Positions 58,823-64,000 of a stretch of 64,000 nt of DNA are shown piece by piece (the stretch's first letter is position 1; each line of letters opens with the position of its first letter). The stretch is from Actinomadura syzygii. GTDB taxonomy: Bacteria; Actinomycetota; Actinomycetes; Streptosporangiales; Streptosporangiaceae. The notes beneath the pieces are model-generated. The model was not told the DNA's origin. It searched no databases and was given only the letters and a program-made list of their open reading frames with translations. A program made the translations under genes and the position numbers. The DNA is taken from NCBI RefSeq assembly GCF_008085905.1, contig NZ_VSFF01000009.1, positions 489,532-553,531 on the forward strand, read 5' to 3'.

Positions 58823-60848
58823 GTTCTGAAACACTACCGGCACCGGGGCGCGAACCGGTCCGCGGCGGACGCCGGGAGGCGCCCGGACCGGGCGGCTCGA
58901 CCCGTCCCTTGAGCCGGTCGGACGACTGGAGCTGCCACGCCACGCTGGTCACCATGACGCCCGGCTGGAACAGCAGCCGCCCCTTGAGCCGCAGCGCGCT
59001 CTGGTTGTGGAGGAGCTGCTCCCACCAGTGCCCGACGACGTACTCGGGGATGAACACCGTGACGACGTCGCGCGGGCTCTTGCGCCGGATGCCCTTCACG
59101 TACGCCAGGACGGGCCTGGTGATCTCCCGGTACGGGGAGTCGAGGATCTTCAGCGGGACGGGGATGTCGAGCGCGTCCCACTCGTCCTGGAGGCGCTGCG
59201 ACTCCGCCGCGTCGACCGCGACCGTCACCGCCTCCAGCGTGGACGGACGGGTCGCCCGCGCGTACGCCAGCGCCCGCAGCGTCGGCTTGTGGATCTTGGA
59301 GACGAGCACGATGCCGTGGTTGCGGGCGGGCAGCGCGACGTCCTCGCCGGACGGGACGAGCTCCGCCGCGATCCGGTCGTAGTGCCGCCTGATCGCCTTC
59401 ATCAGCAGGAACAGCAGCGGCATTGCGATGCACACGATGTAGGCGCCGAGCGCGAACTTGGTGATCAGCACGACGACGAGGACGATGCCGGTGAGCGTGG
59501 CGCCGAAGGCGTTGATGCCCCGGGAGGTCTTCATCCGGCGGCGCTGCGCCGGGTCGGTCTCGGTGGCGAGCAGCCGGTTCCAGTGCCGGACCATGCCGAC
59601 CTGGCTGACCGTGAACGACACGAACACGCCGACGGTGTAGAGCGGGATCAGCCTGCTGACCGAGGCGTCGTAGGCGTAGATCAGCAGCCCGGCCATGGTG
59701 GCGAGGATGATGATGCCGTTGCTGAACGCGAGCCGGTCGCCGCGGGTGTGGAGCTGCCGCGGGAGGAACCGGTTCTGCGCGAGCACCGAGCCGAGCACCG
59801 GGAACCCGTTGAAGGCGGTGTTGGCGGCGAGGAACAGGATCAGCGCGGTCATCGCGGTGACGAGCGCGAACCCGAGCTCGAAGTTGCTGAACACGGTGTG
59901 CGCGACCTGGGCGATGACGGGGTCGGCGTCCACGACCGCGCGCCCGGTCTCGGGGTTGATGAGCTGGCTGCCCTGGTCGGGCTCGGCGAACTTGGCGTCG
60001 GTGATGTAGGCGAACGCGGTGACGCCGCCGAACATCGTCATCGCGACGATGCCGAGCGCGAGAAGGGTCTTCGCGGCGTTCTCGCCCTTCGGCTTACGGA
60101 ACGCGGGCACCCCGTTGCTGATCGCCTCGACCCCGGTCAGCGCGGCGCAGCCGGACGAGAACGCCCGCAGCAGGAGGAAGACGAGCGCGAACCCGGCGAG
60201 GTCGGTCTCGTCGCCGCGGACCTGGTAGTGCGCGGTCTCCGCCTCCAGGTTCGTGCCCGCGATCAGCCGGACGCCGCCCCACAGCAGCATGCTCATCACG
60301 GCGAACATGAACAGGTAGGTGGGGATCGCGAACGCGATCCCGGCCTCCTTGAGGCCGCGCAGGTTGCCGAGGGTGAGCAGGACGACGATGACGATCGCGA
60401 CGATCACCTCGTGCGGCTGCATGAACTTCAGCAGCGCGCCGAGGTTCTCCACGCCGGACGAGACCGACACCGCGACCGTGAGGACGTAGTCGACCAGCAG
60501 GGCGCTCGCGACGACGACGCCCCAGTTGCTCCCGAGGTTCTCGGTGGCGACCTCGAAGTCGCCGCCGCCGCTCTGGTAGGCCCGGACGTTCTGCCGGTAC
60601 GAGGCGACGACCGTCAGCAGGATGACCACGACCGCCCCGGCGACCCACGGGGTGTAGTGGTACATGACGAGGCCGCCCGCGCCGAGGGCGAGCAGGATCT
60701 CCTGCGGAGCGTAGGCGACCGACGACAGCGCGTCGCTGGCGAAGACCGGCAGCGCGATGCGTTTCTTCAGAAGCTGCTCGTGCTGCTGAGCGCTGCTGAG
60801 CGCGCGTCCGAGCAGCAGCCGCTTCGCAAGGTCCGGAACCTTTGACAC
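58815..60848 (-). CDS. KimA-type K+ permease (APC family)
   Basis: The product has 677 residues: 12 TM helices (about 25-465) and a C-terminal USP-like domain (about 490-640). It resembles Bacillus KimA (YdaO) in many stretches: SDALSSVAYAPQEILLALG, GGGDFEVATENLGSN, SGCAALTGVEAISNGVPAF and HTRGDRLAFSNGI. KimA is a high-affinity K+/H+ symporter regulated by c-di-AMP. It is divergent from two TrkA genes; the last 40 residues (Pro/Arg-rich) are extra. Its stop overlaps the methyltransferase start. Confidence 0.85.
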   Translation of the reverse strand: MSKVPDLAKRLLLGRALSSAQQHEQLLKKRIALPVFASDALSSVAYAPQEILLALGAGGLVMYHYTPWVAGAVVVILLTVVASYRQNVRAYQSGGGDFEVATENLGSNWGVVVASALLVDYVLTVAVSVSSGVENLGALLKFMQPHEVIVAIVIVVLLTLGNLRGLKEAGIAFAIPTYLFMFAVMSMLLWGGVRLIAGTNLEAETAHYQVRGDETDLAGFALVFLLLRAFSSGCAALTGVEAISNGVPAFRKPKGENAAKTLLALGIVAMTMFGGVTAFAYITDAKFAEPDQGSQLINPETGRAVVDADPVIAQVAHTVFSNFELGFALVTAMTALILFLAANTAFNGFPVLGSVLAQNRFLPRQLHTRGDRLAFSNGIIILATMAGLLIYAYDASVSRLIPLYTVGVFVSFTVSQVGMVRHWNRLLATETDPAQRRRMKTSRGINAFGATLTGIVLVVVLITKFALGAYIVCIAMPLLFLLMKAIRRHYDRIAAELVPSGEDVALPARNHGIVLVSKIHKPTLRALAYARATRPSTLEAVTVAVDAAESQRLQDEWDALDIPVPLKILDSPYREITRPVLAYVKGIRRKSPRDVVTVFIPEYVVGHWWEQLLHNQSALRLKGRLLFQPGVMVTSVAWQLQSSDRLKGRVEPPGPGASRRPPRTGSRPGAGSVSERD

Positions 60849-60985
60849 GAGAGGAGACTCTAGCCCGTGGAAACGACGTCTCAGCCCCGCCCCCGTGCCC
60901 GTCCCGCCGGGTAGTACTCCCCTGGGCGGATGTGTAGGTTTGCAGCCCGGTAGGGATCATTCACAGGAAACGATCCTCGGGTGCA

Positions 60986-61050
60986 GCACGGCATGGCTGT
61001 GGGCGATGAGTGCCGTGCACGGCGCGGGGGGTACAGGGGGAACGTCCCCC
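60986..61050 (+). promoter_or_regulatory. leader hairpins upstream of trkA
   Basis: GCACGGCA (60986-60993) pairs with TGCCGTGC (61011-61018), and GGGGG-AACGT-CCCCC (61036-61050) follows. They precede the GAGGG ribosome site. Together with 60849-60985 this forms the divergent control region with the KimA-like gene. I could not find the conserved ydaO c-di-AMP riboswitch. Confidence 0.45.
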
Positions 61051-61073
61051 CTGGACGGATAGAGGGAACGGCC

Positions 61074-61739
61074 GTGCATATCGTGATCATGGGATGCGGG
61101 CGGGTCGGCTCGACGCTCGCCCACATACTGGAGGACAAGGGTCACTCCGTGGCCATCATCGACCAGAACCCGGAGGCGTTCCGGCGCCTGCGCAGCGGGT
61201 TCCGGGGCCGCCGCATCACCGGGTTCGGATTCGACCGCGACGTGATCGCCGAGGCCGGGATCGAGCGCGCGTCCGCGTTCGTCGCGGTCAGCAGCGGCGA
61301 CAACTCGAACATCATCTCGGCCCGGGTGGCGCGCGAGACGTTCGGCGTCGACAACGTGGTGGCCCGGATCTACGACCCGCGCCGGGCGGAGGTGTACCAG
61401 CGCCTCGGCATCCCCACTGTCGCGACCGTCCGGTGGACCGCCGACCAGATCCTGCGCCGGCTGCTCCCCGAGGGCGCCGAGCCGCTGTGGCGCGACCCGA
61501 CCGGCGCGGTCGTCCTCGCCGAGCTGGACTCGGGGCACCTGTGGGTGGGCGAGAAGGTCGGCGCGCTGGAGGAGCACGGGGGCACGCGGGTGGCATTCCT
61601 GTCGCGCATGGGTGAGGCCCTCGTCCCCGACCGGGACACGGTCATCCAGGACGGCGACATCGTCCACATCATGGCGGGCGCCGACGACCTCGAGCGCGTC
61701 AACACCGCCGTCGCGGCGCGGAGCGGGGAGGAGTCCTGA
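61074..61739 (+). CDS. trkA: TrkA-family K+ regulatory protein, first copy
   Basis: The product has 221 residues: an RCK_N Rossmann domain (HIVIMGCGRVGSTLAHILEDKG, with acidic nucleotide end AIIDQN) and an RCK_C domain (about 140-220). It gates K+ transport in response to NAD(H) or ATP. GTG 61074 is chosen because GAGGG lies 7 bases upstream. Its last base starts the next gene (TGATG). No TrkH/TrkG gene is in the window. Confidence 0.92.
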   Translation: MHIVIMGCGRVGSTLAHILEDKGHSVAIIDQNPEAFRRLRSGFRGRRITGFGFDRDVIAEAGIERASAFVAVSSGDNSNIISARVARETFGVDNVVARIYDPRRAEVYQRLGIPTVATVRWTADQILRRLLPEGAEPLWRDPTGAVVLAELDSGHLWVGEKVGALEEHGGTRVAFLSRMGEALVPDRDTVIQDGDIVHIMAGADDLERVNTAVAARSGEES

Positions 61740-62398
61740 TGCGGGTCGCGATCGCCGGGGCGGGCGCGGTGGGCCGGTCCATCGCCGCGGAGCTGCTGGA
61801 GAACGGGCACGAGGTGCTCCTGATCGACAAGAGCCCGAAGGCCATCAAGGTGGAGATGGTCCCGCGCGCCGAGTGGCTGCTCGCGGACGCCTGCGAGATC
61901 TCCGCGCTGGACGACGCCGCGCTGGAGCGCTGCCAGGTCGTGGTCGCCTCGTCCGGGGACGACAAGGTCAACCTGGTGGTGTCGCTGCTCGCCAAGACCG
62001 AGTACGGGGTGCCGCGCGTGGTGGCCCGGATCAACCACCCGAACAACGAGTGGCTGTTCAACGAGTCGTGGGGGGTGGACGTCGCCGTGTCCACGCCCCG
62101 GCTGCTGTCGGCGCTCGTGGAGGAGGCGGTCAGCGTCGGCGACCTCGTCCGGCTGATGACGTTCCGGCAGGGCGAGGCGAACCTCGTCGAGCTGACGCTG
62201 CCGGACGACGCGCCGCTCGGCGGGGAGCGGGTCGGCTCGGTGAGCTGGCCGCGCGACACGGCGCTGGTGGCGATCCTGCGGGAGGGACGGGTGCTCGTCC
62301 CGACGTCCGACGACACGCTGGAGCCCGGCGACGAGCTGATGTTCGTGGCCAGCCAGGACGTCGAGGACGAACTCGCGGAACTCCTCGGCGGCCACTGA
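61739..62398 (+). CDS. trkA: TrkA-family K+ regulatory protein, second copy
   Basis: The product has 219 residues: MRVAIAGAGAVGRSIAAELL (Rossmann), then an RCK_C domain ending ELMFVASQDVEDELAELLGG. It is a paralog of the preceding gene and is coupled to it by a TGATG overlap; the pair resembles mycobacterial CeoB/CeoC. They probably form a heteromeric ring acting on the KimA-type permease or a distant Trk channel. A terminator follows at 62414. Confidence 0.92.
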   Translation: MRVAIAGAGAVGRSIAAELLENGHEVLLIDKSPKAIKVEMVPRAEWLLADACEISALDDAALERCQVVVASSGDDKVNLVVSLLAKTEYGVPRVVARINHPNNEWLFNESWGVDVAVSTPRLLSALVEEAVSVGDLVRLMTFRQGEANLVELTLPDDAPLGGERVGSVSWPRDTALVAILREGRVLVPTSDDTLEPGDELMFVASQDVEDELAELLGGH

Positions 62399-62413
62399 CC
62401 TCCGGTGAACGAC

Positions 62414-62450
62414 GGAACCCGCCGGGCCGACGACGGCCTGGCGGGTTCTT
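62414..62450 (+). terminator. Rho-independent terminator after trkA pair
   Basis: GAACCCGCC at about 62415-62423 pairs with GGCGGGTTC at 62440-62448, followed by TT. It lies between trkA and the convergent DUF3159 gene. Confidence 0.85.
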
Positions 62451-62471
62451 CGCGTCCCGTGGACGGGACGG

Positions 62472-63290
62472 TCAGGCGGGACCTTCGCGTTCGATCGGCG
62501 TCCGGCCGCGGGCGAGGAGGCCGACCATGGCGGCGAGCGCGGCCACCTGCAGCGGCCAGCCCATGGCGATCTTGGCGGCGCCGAGCAGGCCGCTCTGGTC
62601 GCCGTCGGCGAGGTAGATCGGGTACTGGACGGCGACCCGCGCGATGCACGGCAGCACCAGCAGCCAGGTGAGCCGGGAGCACAGCTTCACGATCCCCGGG
62701 TCGCGGCGCCAGGCGGTCGGGTCGCCGGTGACCGAGCCGATGATGAACCCGACGACCGGCCAGCGCACCACGATCGAGAAGACCATGGCGGCCGCGTACC
62801 CGGCGTTCAGCATGATGCCGGGCAGGAAGGCGTTCTCGGCCTTGCCGGAGCGCAGCGCGAAGAACGCGGCGATCGCGATGCCGACGAGGCTGTTCAGCAC
62901 GAACTGCGGGCTGGAGCGCTGGACGATCCGGACGAGCAGCAGCACCACCGCCGCGCCGACCCCGAGGGCGACGGCGAGCTTGATGTCCTTGGCGACGACG
63001 TAGGTGGCGGTGAACGCGATCGTCGGGACGGCGGCCTCGACCATGCCGCGGACGCCGCCGAGCGCCTTGTTCAACTGGGCGCGGACGGCCGCCTCGACGG
63101 TGTCGTGCGCGGCCGCCCCCGAGGCGGGTTTCGCGCCGCCGGGCTCGGGGCCGGGTTGCGGGCCGGGCTCGGCGCCGGGTCTCGGGCCCGTCTCCGGAGC
63201 CTCCGGAGCGGGCTCCGGGCCGTCCGTCGCGGGCTCGGCGCCCGCCTCCACTTCGTTCACGTCGCCACTCCCGGCCGCCGGCAGCGGCAT
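62472..63290 (-). CDS. DUF3159 membrane protein
   Basis: The product has 272 residues: a Pro/Glu/Gly-rich N-terminus (residues 1-55), then about six TM helices. VEAAVPTIAFTATYVVAKD, NSLVGIAIAAFFALRSG and WPVVGFIIGSVTGD match DUF3159 of actinobacteria, usually next to an OB-fold protein and trkA genes, as here. The ATG overlaps the upstream stop (TGATG). Function unknown. Confidence 0.88.
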   Translation of the reverse strand: MPLPAAGSGDVNEVEAGAEPATDGPEPAPEAPETGPRPGAEPGPQPGPEPGGAKPASGAAAHDTVEAAVRAQLNKALGGVRGMVEAAVPTIAFTATYVVAKDIKLAVALGVGAAVVLLLVRIVQRSSPQFVLNSLVGIAIAAFFALRSGKAENAFLPGIMLNAGYAAAMVFSIVVRWPVVGFIIGSVTGDPTAWRRDPGIVKLCSRLTWLLVLPCIARVAVQYPIYLADGDQSGLLGAAKIAMGWPLQVAALAAMVGLLARGRTPIEREGPA

Positions 63291-63730
63291 CAGGACCCGC
63301 CGCGCAGCTCGTATCGCGGATTGAACATCACCTTGCGCCCGTCCTGGACGCTCACCAGCCCCTCGGCGCGCAGCATGCGGCCCGGGTCGATGCCGGCGAT
63401 CTTGCGGCGGCCGAGCCACACCAGGCTGATCACGTCGGTGCCGTCGTACAGCTCGGCCTCCAGCGCCGGGGCGCCGCCCCGCGGCCGGAGCGTCACCGTA
63501 CGCAGCGTACCGGCCACGCAGTGCCGCGTGCGCTCGCCGCACTCGGTGATCGGGGTCGCGCCCTCGTCACCGGAGGTCCGCTGCAGCTCCTCGGCCTCCA
63601 GCTCGGCGGTGCTCGACGCCATCCGGCGCAGGAACCGCCGCAGGCCGCCGCCCTTGGCCGGGGGGCGGCCGCCGCGCCCGCGCCGTCCGGGCCCGGCGCC
63701 CTGAGGCGTGCCGGCGGAAACCTCGTCCAT
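63290..63730 (-). CDS. OB-fold nucleic acid-binding protein
   Basis: The product has 146 residues. A Gly/Arg-rich start (residues 10-33) precedes a helical linker (MASSTAELEAEELQRT) and an OB-fold domain, VAGTLRTVTLRP and LVWLGRRKIAGIDPG, ending YELRGG. It is typical of the conserved actinobacterial OB-DUF3159-trkA block. It is upstream gene of the DUF3159 unit and overlaps it by one base. Confidence 0.85.
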   Translation of the reverse strand: MDEVSAGTPQGAGPGRRGRGGRPPAKGGGLRRFLRRMASSTAELEAEELQRTSGDEGATPITECGERTRHCVAGTLRTVTLRPRGGAPALEAELYDGTDVISLVWLGRRKIAGIDPGRMLRAEGLVSVQDGRKVMFNPRYELRGGS

Positions 63731-63805
63731 GGTTCGAAGCGTATGGCATGACCGGACGAATCGGACCCCCTAGCCCCCATCCCGGCATGGCTTCGCGGCG
63801 AGGTA

Positions 63806-63869
63806 TTGGAATGGAGCATTCCGTTCTGGTACTATCGGAACAGAGCATTCCGCTCCAGACGGAAGGAAG
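63806..63869 (+). promoter_or_regulatory. promoter with two GGAAnnnnnnnTTCC dyads and strong RBS, gene apparently interrupted
   Basis: TTGGAA (63806-63811), 18-base spacer, TACTAT (63830-63835) form a promoter. GGAATG-GAG-CATTCC (63808-63822) overlaps the -35 and a second dyad GGAACAGAGCATTCC (63837-63851) follows the -10. GGAAGGAAG lies at 63861-63869, then ATG 63874 opens MTPPVSTSSGR. After about 20-27 bases the sequence becomes the minus-strand end of a transposase, so the original gene (probably a TetR gene or its target) seems to be cut off here. Confidence 0.65.
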
Positions 63870-63894
63870 AGCCATGACACCCCCTGTGTCAACC

Positions 63895-64000
63895 TCAAGC
63901 GGCAGATGGAGTGATCGCTTGCTTGGTTCGGGCCGCTGCGGCGCCGTGTCTGGTGGGGTCGTAGGGGACGCCGTCGAGCCAGCAGCGGTAGATCACTCGG
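63895..64000 (-). mobile_element. C-terminal end of a transposase (IS110-like), cut by window edge
   Basis: On the minus strand an open frame comes in from beyond 64000 and stops at 63895-63897. Its last residues include VIYRCWLDGVPYDPTRH, then a short Ala/Thr tail. This resembles the C-terminus of IS110/IS116-type transposases. The element's other end and its class cannot be seen. It lies directly behind the ribosome site of a + strand gene start. Confidence 0.55.

Noticed and set aside
60849..61073. ydaO-type c-di-AMP riboswitch upstream of the KimA-like gene
   Set aside because: I could not match the conserved aptamer on either strand, although hairpins are present. A covariance-model search (Rfam ydaO-yuaA) would decide.

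Overview
The window is very GC-rich. Its gene families (DUF3159, DUF6221, DUF1906, MmyB-type XRE regulators, a DesK/DesR pair, urease without ureE) and dense overlapping operons point to a filamentous or related actinomycete, plausibly Actinomadura/Thermomonosporaceae. That taxonomic placement is inference; no rRNA gene is present. No coding start was tested experimentally, so starts rest on ribosome binding sites, family length and overlaps.

Layout. 0-4.3 kb: the end of a DUF2892 protein, a TauE/SafE exporter, a YhiM-like (DUF2776) membrane protein with a 12-codon leader ORF, a small membrane protein and cytochrome oxidase subunit I. 4.6-6.8 kb: an ammonium transporter with a Glu in the twin-His site, and an overlapping pair of CrcB fluoride channel genes. 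6.8-16 kb: a rearranged urease locus. ureA-ureC stand alone, a FUSC-family membrane protein points the other way, and a tightly overlapping operon reads urea transporter, CbiX-like metal chelatase with a poly-His tail, ureB, ureF, ureG, ureD. 16.2-22.9 kb: HhH-GPD protein, polysaccharide deacetylase, MGDG-synthase-like glycosyltransferase, two overlapping DMT transporters, and a 4-TM protein with a DesK/DesR-type two-component pair.

22.9-27.5 kb is an exported cell-wall island. Two paralogs share a nearly identical N-terminal cysteine-containing I36-like module but carry different C-terminal enzymes (SpoIID/LytB and M23). They are followed by a PG-binding/M15-like enzyme, a six-cysteine secreted protein and an HTH-TM-NBR1-Ig-like protein. 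27.9-37.2 kb is accessory metabolism and regulation: LysR/SnoaL and ArsR/MFS pairs with visible operators, a sigma region-4 fragment, XRE/FMN-reductase, acyl-CoA ligase, APH-like kinase and zinc-binding small proteins. 37.3-42.2 kb is a bacterial RNA-repair operon (Pnkp-Hen1) divergent from a microbial-type PARG macrodomain hydrolase.

42.2-48.7 kb: a TetR/MFS divergon with an operator array, an F420-type oxidoreductase, a DUF11 secreted protein, a DUF1906 hydrolase preceded by a tRNA-like fragment, and DUF6221. 48.8-53.1 kb is one 1,405-residue secreted collagen-like protein with about 415 Gly-X-Y triplets. 53.6-57.4 kb: a GT-C-like membrane protein, two small proteins and an XRE regulator. 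57.5-63.7 kb is a core-like block: TrmA-type RNA methyltransferase, KimA-type K+ permease, two TrkA/RCK proteins, DUF3159 and an OB-fold protein. The window ends in a promoter with two dyad operators whose gene seems to be cut by an insertion sequence.
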